Shown here: piece after piece, positions 1 to 7,449 of the stretch
Layout: each line of letters starts with the position of its first letter
Position numbering within the stretch: the first letter of the stretch is position 1
Assembly: GCA_963546395.1 (NCBI GenBank)
Contig: CAUUMS010000031.1
Location: 1-16,056, forward strand
Reading direction: 5' to 3'
DNA from: Bacteroides_D sp963546395
Lineage (GTDB): Bacteria > Bacteroidota > Bacteroidia > Bacteroidales > CAJPTX01
DNA: 16,056 nt
Notes under the pieces: generated by a model
Told to the model about the DNA's origin: nothing
Seen by the model: only the letters and a program-made list of their open reading frames with translations
The model's database searches: none
Made by a program: the position numbers and the translations under genes

Positions 1-1
1 T

Positions 2-1822
2 AACTACTCGAAGGATGAGATTCTCACCATTTACCTTAACACGGTGCCCTTCGGGTCTAACGCCTACGGGGTGAAGATGGCGGCGCGCACGTTCTTTAAC
101 ACCACGCCCGATTCGCTGAAGGTGGAGGAGGCGGCCCTGCTGGTGGGGCTGGTGAAGGGGCCCACGTGGTATAGCCCGATACGCAACCCGGAGCGGGCCC
201 TCGAGCGGCGGAATGTGGTGCTGGGGCAGATGCTCAACTACGGGTCGCTCTCCAAGCAGGCCTACGATTCGCTCTCACGCCTGCCCATCACGCTGCGCTA
301 CATGCCGCAGGATCACAACTCGGGGCTGGCCACCTACTTCCGCGAGCATCTGCGCGTGATACTCAATGCCACCGAGCCGCACCCGTCGGAGTATTACAAC
401 CAGGAGATCTACCGTGCCGACTCGCTGGAGTGGGCCAATAATCCGCTCTACGGGTGGTGTAGCAAGAACCTGAAGCCTGATGGCACGCGGTACAATCTCT
501 ACCGTGATGGCCTTCGCATCTACAGCACCATCGATGCGAGTCTACAGCAGTACGCAGAGGAGGCCGTGACGCAGCACGTGAGCCAGACGTTGCAGCCCGC
601 ATTCGACAAGGAGAAGCAGCGTAGCTTGTTCAGCGGCGATGTGCCGAATTCGCTCCGCAAGACGGTGATGCGCTCGGGGATGCATCAGTCGGAACGCTAT
701 CGGAGCATGCGTGCCGCAGGGGCCTCGGAGGAGGAGATAGAGAAGAGCTTTGCCACGCCGATACCGATGACGGTGTTCTCGTGGCAGGGCGATAAGGACA
801 CGGTGATGACCCCGATGGACTCCATGATATATGCCAAGCGTCAGATGCGGGCCGGGTTCATGGCCATCGAGCCTCGCACGGGGCGTGTGCGGGCCTACGT
901 GGGGGGGACGAATTTCCGCTACTTCAAGTACGACCAGGTGTACACGGCGCGCCGGCAGGTGGGCTCTACCATAAAGCCATTCCTCTACACCCTGGCGATG
1001 CAGGAGGGGTATTCGCCCTGTATGCAAGTGCCCAACGTGCCGCAGGTGTTCCAGATGGGGGATACCACCTGGATACCGAAGAATTCGAATGCCACTAAGT
1101 TTGACGGTGAGATGGTGACCCTTAAGTGGGGGTTGGCGCACTCGGTGAATAACATCTCAGCCTGGCTCATCAAGCAGTTCTCCCCCGAGGCGGTGGCAGC
1201 ACTGGTGGCCCGCATGGGCATTCATAGCCGCATCGATCCGGTGCCCTCTATATTCCTGGGTACCTCGGAGTTCTCTCTCTACGAGATGGCGGCAGCCTAC
1301 GGGGTGTTTGCCTCCGGTGGGGTGCATTCGACGCCTGTCCTGGTGACGCGCATCGAGGATAGGAATGGTAATGTGCTGGCGACGTTTACCCCGCGACGAG
1401 ATGAGGTGGTGAGTGAGAACACGGCCTACCTGATGGTGGAGCTCTTGCGTAACGCGGTGGATCATGGCTCGGGTCGTCGGCTGCGCTACATATACAACCT
1501 CCAGGGGCCACTGGGTGGGAAGACGGGAACGACCCAGAAGGGTACAGACGGTTGGTTCATGTCGGTGCACCCGCGCATAGTGCTGGCCACGTGGGTAGGA
1601 TGCGAAGATCCGGCAGTGCATTTCGCGGGTATGGCGATGGGACAGGGGGCCTCGCTGGCGTTGCCTATACAGGGGCTATTCCTCCAGAAGGCTTACGCGG
1701 ACAAGCGGAGTGGCATATCCCCCGATGACACCTGGCGAGTGCCCGAGTCGTTCCGGGGAGTGGCCTTCGACTGCGGGAATACGGTGGCAGGGGACGATAG
1801 CGATGAGGATTTTTTTGAGTAG
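2..1822 (+). CDS. mrcA: Penicillin-binding protein 1A, class A (5' end cut by window)
   Basis: Bifunctional peptidoglycan synthase: glycan polymerisation by an N-terminal GT51 domain and peptide crosslinking by a C-terminal transpeptidase, anchored in the inner membrane and acting in the periplasm. The reading frame is open to the left edge; the first visible codons (from base 2) read NYSKDEILTIYLNTVPFGSN, the end of the GT51 domain (conserved E, YLN and FG...AYG pattern). The GTG at 44 is inside this motif and is not the start. The transpeptidase motifs are all present: the active-site STIK at 965-976, SVN at 1142-1150 and KTGT at 1520-1531. About 606 residues are visible, so roughly 150-200 N-terminal residues, including the membrane anchor, should lie outside. 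The C-terminus ends in an acidic tail. More than half of its isoleucines are encoded by ATA. It overlaps the next gene by 20 bp, which suggests co-transcription. Confidence 0.95.
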   Translation, partial: NYSKDEILTIYLNTVPFGSNAYGVKMAARTFFNTTPDSLKVEEAALLVGLVKGPTWYSPIRNPERALERRNVVLGQMLNYGSLSKQAYDSLSRLPITLRYMPQDHNSGLATYFREHLRVILNATEPHPSEYYNQEIYRADSLEWANNPLYGWCSKNLKPDGTRYNLYRDGLRIYSTIDASLQQYAEEAVTQHVSQTLQPAFDKEKQRSLFSGDVPNSLRKTVMRSGMHQSERYRSMRAAGASEEEIEKSFATPIPMTVFSWQGDKDTVMTPMDSMIYAKRQMRAGFMAIEPRTGRVRAYVGGTNFRYFKYDQVYTARRQVGSTIKPFLYTLAMQEGYSPCMQVPNVPQVFQMGDTTWIPKNSNATKFDGEMVTLKWGLAHSVNNISAWLIKQFSPEAVAALVARMGIHSRIDPVPSIFLGTSEFSLYEMAAAYGVFASGGVHSTPVLVTRIEDRNGNVLATFTPRRDEVVSENTAYLMVELLRNAVDHGSGRRLRYIYNLQGPLGGKTGTTQKGTDGWFMSVHPRIVLATWVGCEDPAVHFAGMAMGQGASLALPIQGLFLQKAYADKRSGISPDDTWRVPESFRGVAFDCGNTVAGDDSDEDFFE

Positions 1823-2288
1823 CACCACCCGCAGCGATGTGGCTGGGCATAGCTGGTTCCGATGGTGGAGGCTATGCATGGCGGTCTGCTTCGGGGTGGG
1901 GATAATGGCGGGGTGTAAGGAGAAGGTTCCAGAGCTGATACCAAGCGTGCAGGTGAACATTACACTGCCGCTCAATCTGCCAGAGTTCAACGATCTCACG
2001 GTGCCCGGCAATGCCTTCACGGTGCAGCGTGAGGGCTACTTGCAGCACGGTATATACGTGGTGCACGAGGCCATCAATCCGGGCACGTTTTCGGCCTACG
2101 ATGCCACATGCCCTAGGCACCTGGACTCGCCCACGTCGACACGTCGGGAGGGGACATCGGCCACTTGTCCCCATTGCGACACGGCGTACGAGCTGCTCAA
2201 TAATGCTCTGTCTGCCGACGGCAACTTTCGTCTACAGCCCTACAAGGTCGATAATCATAGCGGCACCCTGCACGTGCACAACCCGTAA
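1803..2288 (+). CDS. Rieske-like lipoprotein with altered ligand residues
   Basis: A 161-residue predicted lipoprotein. The hydrophobic N-terminus (about residues 22-37) ends in a lipobox-like M-A-G-C with the acylated cysteine at position 38, so it should be membrane-anchored outside the cytoplasm. The ATG at 1803 is chosen because it places the signal peptide correctly and is preceded by AGGGGAC; an in-frame ATG at 1710 would add residues inside the preceding gene and bury the signal peptide. The C-terminal half resembles the cluster-binding part of Rieske proteins: C103-P-R-H106, then C122-P-H-C125. The canonical pattern is C-x-H, 15-17 residues, C-x2-H. Here the spacing fits but the first His position is Arg105 (a His follows at 106) and the second is Cys125. 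It may bind a differently ligated cluster or zinc, or may have lost the metal. Its function is unknown. Related degenerate Rieske-like lipoproteins occur in Bacteroidales as far as I recall. Confidence 0.8.
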   Translation: MRIFLSSTTRSDVAGHSWFRWWRLCMAVCFGVGIMAGCKEKVPELIPSVQVNITLPLNLPEFNDLTVPGNAFTVQREGYLQHGIYVVHEAINPGTFSAYDATCPRHLDSPTSTRREGTSATCPHCDTAYELLNNALSADGNFRLQPYKVDNHSGTLHVHNP

Positions 2289-2426
2289 TGCGGAGCCTTT
2301 GGACGCATTGCGATCCCACGGTGGGAGGGTGCATGCATAATATTCGGGTGTACAGGGCGTTTCTGGGACGGGTCTTGTAGCCTTGGCGGTGCGCTTGCAG
2401 GCCAGGGCTGGTTTGCGGCTTATTTG

Positions 2427-2435
2427 TACCTTTGC
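2427..2435 (+). promoter_or_regulatory. Bacteroidota-type -7 promoter element for exbB
   Basis: TACCTTTGC fits the TAnnTTTG -7 element recognised by the primary sigma factor of Bacteroidota. It lies 54 bp upstream of the exbB start codon. I could not find a TTTG -33 element at the expected distance of about 19-21 bp; a TTTG at 2412-2415 is too close. The same nine bases occur at the dnaN and secA promoters in this window. Confidence 0.65.
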
Positions 2436-2475
2436 ATCCAATGATGGTTGTGGCTTGCATGGCCGCAGCCCAACC

Positions 2476-2483
2476 AGGAGGAG
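2476..2483 (+). promoter_or_regulatory. Strong Shine-Dalgarno site deciding the exbB start
   Basis: AGGAGGAG ends 6 bases before the ATG at 2490. It fixes that codon as the start, rather than the in-frame TTG at 2448, which lies upstream of it and has no such site. Confidence 0.75.
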
Positions 2484-2489
2484 TTTGCT

Positions 2490-3185
2490 ATGCTGTGGAG
2501 TATCGTGTTGCAGGTTCAGGGTGTGCAGTTGCCACAGGCGGCAGAGCCTGCGGCTGAGTCGTTGACGCTCAGCTTCTGGGATCTGGCCCTCAAGGGAGGG
2601 TGGATCATGGTGCCGCTGGCACTGCTGTGGGTGATAGGGCTCTACATCTTCTTCGAGCGTTTTTGGTCTATTCGCCGCGCTTCGCAGATTGATGGGAACT
2701 TCATGGATCGCATCCGTGAGTTCATCCTTGAGGATAAGATTGATGCGGCGCGTAACTTGTGCCATTCGCGTCGCTCGCCCGTGGCGAACATGATAGCGAA
2801 GGGGATTGACCGCATGGGACGGCCCATGCAGGACTTGAATACCGCCGTGGAGAACGTGGGTAACCTGGAGGTGGCCAAGCTGGAGAAGGGGCTGCCGATG
2901 CTGGCTACGATAGCAGGTGGAGCCCCGATGATCGGGTTCCTGGGCACAGTGATAGGGATGATTCAGGCCTTCTACGACATGTCCATGGCGGGTAATAACA
3001 TCGATGTGGGTCTGCTCTCCAGCGGTATCTACACGGCCATGGTGACCACGGTGGGCGGGCTCATTGTGGGTATTATGGCTTACTTCGGCTACAATTACCT
3101 TGTGGCACGCATCGAGCGTGTGATCTTCCAGCTGGAGGCCAATGCGCTCGAGTTCATGGATCTGCTCAATGAGCCGATAGCTTAG
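2490..3185 (+). CDS. exbB: ExbB/TolQ/MotA-family proton channel protein
   Basis: Inner-membrane proton channel subunit that, with ExbD, uses the proton gradient to energise TonB for import through outer-membrane receptors. The 231-residue protein has the family layout: one membrane segment near residues 36-56, a long cytoplasmic loop, then two membrane segments near 125-148 and 163-186. The LATIAGGAPMIGFLGTVIGM stretch and the following YTAMVTTVGGLIVGI stretch are family hallmarks. The start at 2490 is fixed by a strong ribosome binding site. It is the first gene of exbB-exbD-tonB, with exbD starting 14 bp after its stop. Paralogous TolQ has the same architecture; the adjacent tonB favours ExbB, but the choice is not certain from sequence alone. 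Confidence 0.92.
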   Translation: MLWSIVLQVQGVQLPQAAEPAAESLTLSFWDLALKGGWIMVPLALLWVIGLYIFFERFWSIRRASQIDGNFMDRIREFILEDKIDAARNLCHSRRSPVANMIAKGIDRMGRPMQDLNTAVENVGNLEVAKLEKGLPMLATIAGGAPMIGFLGTVIGMIQAFYDMSMAGNNIDVGLLSSGIYTAMVTTVGGLIVGIMAYFGYNYLVARIERVIFQLEANALEFMDLLNEPIA

Positions 3186-3199
3186 ACGGGGGATCCGCT

Positions 3200-3598
3200 A
3201 TGAAGTTGAAACGTCATGTGCGGGTGGAACCCTCGTTCCAGATGTCCTCGATGACGGACATCGTGTTCCTGCTGCTGGTATTCTTCATGGTTACGTCGAC
3301 CATGATTAGTCCCAACGCCCTTAAGCTGCTGCTGCCCCGTAGCAATAGCCAGACTTCGGCTAAGGCGATTACCACGGTGAGCATCACCGCGGCGCTGGAG
3401 TTCTACGTGGAGCAGACCCCGGTGCCCATTGAGAGCATGGAGCAGTTCTTACAGCAGAAGCTGGTGGGAGAGGAGGAGCCTACCATCTCGCTGCACGCGG
3501 ACAAGAGCGTGCCGATGGAGGAGGTGGTGAAGGTGATGAACATTGCCAAGGACAATCACTACAAGCTGATATTGGCCACGGCTCCGCTACCCAGGTAG
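3200..3598 (+). CDS. exbD: ExbD/TolR-family biopolymer transport protein
   Basis: Partner of ExbB in the proton-driven motor that powers TonB. The 132-residue protein has a short basic cytoplasmic N-terminus, a single membrane helix (about residues 19-37) beginning with the key aspartate D20 in the S-M-T-D-I-V-F-L-L-L motif (the equivalent of the proton-carrying Asp of E. coli ExbD), and a periplasmic domain ending in the expected HADK...M-E-E-V...L-A-T pattern. A GGGGGA stretch at 3188-3193 can act as the ribosome binding site. It is followed after 54 bp by tonB. Only one exbD is present, whereas some Bacteroidota loci carry two. Confidence 0.92.
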   Translation: MKLKRHVRVEPSFQMSSMTDIVFLLLVFFMVTSTMISPNALKLLLPRSNSQTSAKAITTVSITAALEFYVEQTPVPIESMEQFLQQKLVGEEEPTISLHADKSVPMEEVVKVMNIAKDNHYKLILATAPLPR

Positions 3599-3652
3599 CG
3601 ACCCCTGCTTTGGCATGCGGGGTGTGAGGGCCGTGGATTCCAGCCTTGAGGG

Positions 3653-4504
3653 ATGGGAAAGGTAAGCTATAGCTGGAACGAGTATGATCCCCAACTGCGA
3701 CGTCGGGCCTACGTGGCCACGGCGGCTGCGCAGGGGGTGCTGCTGTTCCTGCTGCTGTGGTTCTGTTTTGAGACTCCCTTGCCGCTGCCAGGCGAGGAGG
3801 GGATCGATGTGATGTTCGGCGCGGAGACGGCAGGCCGGCAGTCGGATCCCGTGGTGGCGCAACGTCAGGAGCCGGTGCCACCAACGCCTGCGGTGGATCG
3901 CACGGCCGATCGGCAGGAGCAGCTCACGCAGGATTTTGAGGATGCACCCGAGGTGGTGGCCCCCAAGCCGCAACGTGCACAGCCTAAGCCGCCCCAACCT
4001 CCTAAGCCGAAACCCCAACAAGAGCAGCCAAAGCCGGCTGAGCAACCTAAGCCCGCAGTGAATCCGGCGGCTCTGTTCCCTGGTCGAGCGAGCGGTGAGG
4101 GACAAGGAACGGGGGGCGAGCAAGGGAACCAGGGGCTATATGATGGACGAGCCTCAGAGGGAGGTATAGGTGAGGGCCAAGGGCAGGGCACGGGCGGAAC
4201 CGGGTCGGGTCGTGGCCCGGGGGGGAGCGGCATCAGCTACAGCCTGGGTAACCGGGTGGCGCTGAAGTTGCCCTCGCCAGAATATCCCACCCAGCGGAGC
4301 GGTAAGGTGGTGGTGAAGGTGTGGGTGGATAGGCAAGGGCGTGTGCTGCGGGCTGAGGCAGGGGAAAAGGGTAGCACGACGTTCGATAGTTCGCTGTTGC
4401 AAGCGGCACAAACGGCTGCCCTTAGGGCAACGTTCGATGTGACTGCCGATGCACCCGATACGCAGATGGGGACGATAACCTACGTCTTCCGGCTGAAGCA
4501 GTGA
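3653..4504 (+). CDS. tonB: TonB-family energy transducer
   Basis: Links the ExbB-ExbD motor to outer-membrane TonB-dependent receptors across the periplasm. The 283-residue protein has a cytoplasmic N-terminus, one membrane helix (about 22-39), a Pro/Lys/Gln-rich spacer (about 103-136) able to span the periplasm, a glycine-rich stretch with two similar copies beginning LFPGRASGEG and LYDGRASEGG (about 141-193), and a TonB C-terminal domain (about 199-283; P-x-Y-P followed by G-K-V-V-V-K-V-W-V-D). The ATG at 3653 directly abuts a GAGGG, leaving no normal Shine-Dalgarno spacing; no other upstream start gives the N-terminal helix. It is the third gene of the exb operon and is followed after 62 bp by the RNase H gene. 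Confidence 0.9.
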   Translation: MGKVSYSWNEYDPQLRRRAYVATAAAQGVLLFLLLWFCFETPLPLPGEEGIDVMFGAETAGRQSDPVVAQRQEPVPPTPAVDRTADRQEQLTQDFEDAPEVVAPKPQRAQPKPPQPPKPKPQQEQPKPAEQPKPAVNPAALFPGRASGEGQGTGGEQGNQGLYDGRASEGGIGEGQGQGTGGTGSGRGPGGSGISYSLGNRVALKLPSPEYPTQRSGKVVVKVWVDRQGRVLRAEAGEKGSTTFDSSLLQAAQTAALRATFDVTADAPDTQMGTITYVFRLKQ

Positions 4505-4566
4505 GCGGTGGCGCATGTGGGTGCGCTGTGCGTGGCGGTGCCAGGTGGAAGTAGGGCTGGGGGAGC

Positions 4567-5196
4567 ATGGCTAAGGGGCGTAAGTTTTACGTGGTGTGGC
4601 GTGGCAGGCGGCCAGGGATCTATGAGACCTGGGCTGAGTGTAGTGCGCAGGTGCAGGGTGTTGACGGGGCGCAGTATCGCGGCTACGAGAGCCTAGAGGC
4701 TGCTAGAGATGCGTACAGTGGGCCCTTTGTGCCCCGAGAACGTGCACGGCATGTGCCCGTAAGGGATGATGGGGAGAGGCCCGTGTATCCGTCTATTGCT
4801 GTGGATGCGGCGTGCAATATGCGCACCGGGCGCATGGAGTACAGGGGGGTGGATGCAGCTACGGGGCGTGTGCTGTTCAGCCAAGGGCCATTTGATGACA
4901 CCACGAATAATGTGGGAGAATTCCTGGCCCTGGTGCATGCGCTGGCCCTATGCAATGACCCGAATCATGCGCAGTTGGCAGCGATGACCATCTACTCCGA
5001 CAGTGTTACTGCCATGGCGTGGGTGCGACGTAAGCGTGCCAACACGTCGATGGCCCCAACGCCGAATAATGCCATGCTGCGGAGTATGATAGCCCGAGCC
5101 GAGGAGTGGCTTCGCCAGCACACCTGGCGTAATCCGGTGGTGAAGTGGCGCACTGAGCAATGGGGAGAGATCCCAGCCGATTATGGGCGCAAGTAG
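4567..5196 (+). CDS. rnhA: Ribonuclease HI with N-terminal viroplasmin (hybrid-binding) domain
   Basis: Cleaves the RNA strand of RNA-DNA hybrids, for example R-loops and primers. Residues about 5-50 form the viroplasmin/caulimovirus-VI type domain (KFYVVWRGRRPGIYETW, ending in GYESLEAARDAY), which binds hybrids. The catalytic RNase H domain follows from about residue 73, with D80 (in A-V-D-A-A), E118 (in V-G-E-F-L-A-L), D145 (in Y-S-D-S) and D205 (in I-P-A-D-Y) as the expected metal-binding acids. At 209 residues it is of normal length for the two-domain type in Bacteroidota. The start codon is preceded by GGGGGAG with only about 2 bases of spacing. It sits on the same strand between tonB and the permease gene; a shared transcript is possible but there is no obvious functional link to TonB. 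Confidence 0.92.
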   Translation: MAKGRKFYVVWRGRRPGIYETWAECSAQVQGVDGAQYRGYESLEAARDAYSGPFVPRERARHVPVRDDGERPVYPSIAVDAACNMRTGRMEYRGVDAATGRVLFSQGPFDDTTNNVGEFLALVHALALCNDPNHAQLAAMTIYSDSVTAMAWVRRKRANTSMAPTPNNAMLRSMIARAEEWLRQHTWRNPVVKWRTEQWGEIPADYGRK

Positions 5197-5268
5197 TTGT
5201 CGGGGCCACTCTAGGGAAACGGTTTCGTGGTGTGGCCGTATCCGTTGAGATGGTGGAGAGGTTTGCAC

Positions 5269-5273
5269 GGAGG
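5269..5273 (+). promoter_or_regulatory. Shine-Dalgarno site supporting a TTG start
   Basis: GGAGG ends 6 bases before TTG at 5280 and 18 bases before the first in-frame ATG at 5292. The spacing favours TTG as the start of the permease gene. Confidence 0.6.
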
Positions 5274-5279
5274 TATTAG

Positions 5280-6596
5280 TTGGCTGATTTGATGCGCAGG
5301 TCTCAGATATCTCAGGTTGAGAGAGGTGCTAGGGCATCAGCCTGGCAGTTCCCGCTATTTGTGGCTCTCGGCGGTCAGCGTGATGCCACGGTGGGCCGGG
5401 GACGACTGTCCAAGCCATTTCTCCGCATAGCAATGGCTGCGGTGACTATTAGCGTGGCGGCCATGCTGATAGCATTTGCTGTGGCGAGAGGGTTTCAGCG
5501 TGAAGTGGGGGCTAGGACGCTGCTGTTTGCCGGCGATATCCAGCTGGTGAATCTGGATGCGAATGCCTCGTATGAGCAGCGGCCAATAGCCAGGGCGCAA
5601 TCCTTTCTACCTGCGCTCAGGAAGATGAAGGGGATACGCACTGTAGAGCCTTTTGCCGTAAAGGCTGGCATCATTAAGACGAAGGAGCAGATGCAGGGAT
5701 GCGTCCTCAAGGGGGTAGAGATTCCTGATGCGCTCAACGATTTCCTTCCATTCCTGGTGCGTGGTCGCCTCCCGCAGCAGCCAGAGGATGAGGAGGACGA
5801 ATGTGACGAGGTGATGATATCGGCCTATATGGCCAATCTGTTGCAGCTGGACACCGGGAAGGCTCTCGTCATGTACTTTGTGCAGCAGCCACCGCGCGTG
5901 CGACGTTTTGACATCGTGGGGGTGTACGACACGCAAATGCGGGAGTTCGATGCGATGTACGTGTTGGGCGATCTGCGACACGTGCAGGCACTGAACGAGT
6001 GGGATGAGAGCCAGATCGGGGGGTATGAGGTGCGGGTGAATGGGCTACAGGATCTGGCGACGCTGTTCCCAGAGGTGGAGGGGCTATGCGCCTACGGATT
6101 GCAGCAGGATGGCACCCTTCTCCGTGTGGTGGATGCTCGGGAGAAATACGCGGCCATATTCGATTGGCTTGCCCTGCTAGACACCAATGTCATCGTCCTG
6201 CTGACCCTGATGCTGGCTGTGGCTGGGGTGAACATGGTGACGGCACTGCTGATACTGATCCTCGAGCGCACGCAAGAGATCGGCCTGCTGAAGGCCCTTG
6301 GTGCCACGGGCCGGCAGCTCCGGACGCTATTCGTGATACGGGCAACGCGCATTCTGTTCTGGGGATTGTGCGCAGGTAATGCCGTGGGACTCGGAATCCT
6401 GCTGATGCAACGCCAGTTCAAGTTCGTACGTCTTGACCCGAGCGAGTATTACATCGACCACGTGCCCGTAGAGATGGGGCTCGGTGCATGGGCGGCTATC
6501 AACGGGATCACGCTGGCAGTAACCCTCGTGGTGCTACTGGTGCCATCCGGATTAGTGGCCCGCGTAAGCCCCGGGGAGAGCATGCGATTCGCCTAG
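5280..6596 (+). CDS. FtsX-like ABC transporter permease, LolC/LolE type
   Basis: Permease subunit of an ABC transporter of the LolCDE/MacB superfamily, probably releasing lipoproteins from the inner membrane or moving other envelope substrates. The 438-residue protein has the LolC/E topology: a membrane helix near 47-69, a large periplasmic domain (about 70-300), and three helices near 303-328, 351-375 and 403-424. The stretch ERTQEIGLLKALGATGRQLR after the second helix is the conserved coupling region that contacts the ATPase, and the protein ends P-G-E-S-M-R-F, as in the family. The TTG start at 5280 is chosen from the ribosome binding site; an ATG at 5292 would remove four residues. No ATPase gene is nearby, so the partner must be encoded elsewhere. 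An 83-bp gap separates it from rnhA. Its stop codon overlaps that of the convergent exonuclease gene. Confidence 0.85.
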   Translation: MADLMRRSQISQVERGARASAWQFPLFVALGGQRDATVGRGRLSKPFLRIAMAAVTISVAAMLIAFAVARGFQREVGARTLLFAGDIQLVNLDANASYEQRPIARAQSFLPALRKMKGIRTVEPFAVKAGIIKTKEQMQGCVLKGVEIPDALNDFLPFLVRGRLPQQPEDEEDECDEVMISAYMANLLQLDTGKALVMYFVQQPPRVRRFDIVGVYDTQMREFDAMYVLGDLRHVQALNEWDESQIGGYEVRVNGLQDLATLFPEVEGLCAYGLQQDGTLLRVVDAREKYAAIFDWLALLDTNVIVLLTLMLAVAGVNMVTALLILILERTQEIGLLKALGATGRQLRTLFVIRATRILFWGLCAGNAVGLGILLMQRQFKFVRLDPSEYYIDHVPVEMGLGAWAAINGITLAVTLVVLLVPSGLVARVSPGESMRFA

Positions 6597-7369
6597 CGGT
6601 TGTAGCGCAACTCTAGCCAGATTTTTTGCATTACCTCCTTGGTCGACTCGGGGAATTCTGCCCTCATAAACCATTCGTAGTACCCGTCGTTCCGTCCGAG
6701 GATGGAGCGGACGGACTGTCCCTTGTACTTCCCGAAGTTGAACACGATGTCGCCCTCGGCATTGTAGATGAGCCGGCCGGCCACGTCGGCAAACCGATCG
6801 CTTGGGGCGCAGAGAGTTGCTAGCTCTGCTATGGTGCTGGGAAGCTGATCGGCATAATGTTCCAGCTGGGCAAATAGCACATCACGCGTGGCCATGGTAT
6901 CGGCTAGGGCCGAGTGGGCATTCACAAGCTCTTCGCCACAGAATTTGCGATAGGCTGCCGCGAGCGTATGCGGCTCCATGATCTGGAAGATGCGTAAGGC
7001 ATCCACGAGTTGATGCTCGTTGACATCGAATGGGATGCTGTACCGCCTGCACTCCTCAATGAGCAGCGGCACATCAAATCGGGTGGAGTTGAATCCGCAG
7101 ATGTCAGCTCCCCGGAATATATCGATAATCTGTTGCCCGAGCTGCTTGAAGGGCGGGGCATCAGCCACATCGGCATCGGCGAGGCCATGAATGGCTGTGG
7201 ACTCTGCTGGAATGGGTACAAGGGGATTCACACGGCTATACCATTGGCTTTCCCGCCCATTGGGCTCAATGCGTATAGTGGCGATCTCCACGATGCGAGC
7301 AGTGGCAATGTTAATACCGGTGGTCTCGAGGTCGAAGATGACGAGCGGGCGTGTGAGAGCTAGAGTCAT
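6593..7369 (-). CDS. DEDDh-family 3'-5' exonuclease (DnaQ/ExoX-like)
   Basis: Predicted metal-dependent 3'-5' exonuclease, related to the epsilon proofreading subunit of DNA polymerase III and to exonuclease X. The 258-residue protein has the full DEDDh set: D13 and E15 in F-D-L-E-T-T-G, D99 in F-N-S-T-R-F-D, and H152 and D157 in A-H-S-A-L-A-D-T. The catalytic domain occupies about residues 7-172. A C-terminal part (about 195-258) contains F-N-F-G-K-Y-K-G-Q-S-V and Y-Y-E-W, a small extra module seen after the exonuclease domain in Bacteroidota homologues. It lies downstream of dnaN on the same strand, with one unknown gene between, which fits a role in replication or repair. Whether it is the main proofreading subunit cannot be told from sequence alone. 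Only AGGA serves as a weak ribosome binding site. Confidence 0.88.
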   Translation of the reverse strand: MTLALTRPLVIFDLETTGINIATARIVEIATIRIEPNGRESQWYSRVNPLVPIPAESTAIHGLADADVADAPPFKQLGQQIIDIFRGADICGFNSTRFDVPLLIEECRRYSIPFDVNEHQLVDALRIFQIMEPHTLAAAYRKFCGEELVNAHSALADTMATRDVLFAQLEHYADQLPSTIAELATLCAPSDRFADVAGRLIYNAEGDIVFNFGKYKGQSVRSILGRNDGYYEWFMRAEFPESTKEVMQKIWLELRYNR

Positions 7370-7449
7370 GTCCTGGGTGAAGGGTTGAGATTCTCGTTCG
7401 ATTACTGGGACTGGTGGCGTGATGAATTCGGCACCTGACGGAATGGAGG

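Larger units (their letters stand above)
2289..2489. other. Intergenic region before exbB
   Basis: A 201-bp gap with no convincing gene. It begins with two weak hairpins: AATGCG (2287-2292, overlapping the previous stop codon) pairs with CGCATT (2304-2309), and TCCCAC (2314-2319) pairs with GTGGGA (2321-2326). Neither is followed by a T-run, so a terminator is only possible. Its right half holds the exbB promoter element and ribosome binding site. Confidence 0.5.

Noticed and set aside
542..1141. Long - strand open frame (199 codons) inside the PBP gene
   Set aside because: It lies opposite a gene with all catalytic motifs, shows no recognisable protein pattern and has the Arg/His-rich look of an antisense frame in GC-rich DNA.
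7121..7155. Possible clamp-binding motif (QQIIDIF) in the exonuclease
   Set aside because: It lies within the catalytic domain (residues about 79-85), probably in a helix of the fold, not in an exposed tail, so it is not convincing.
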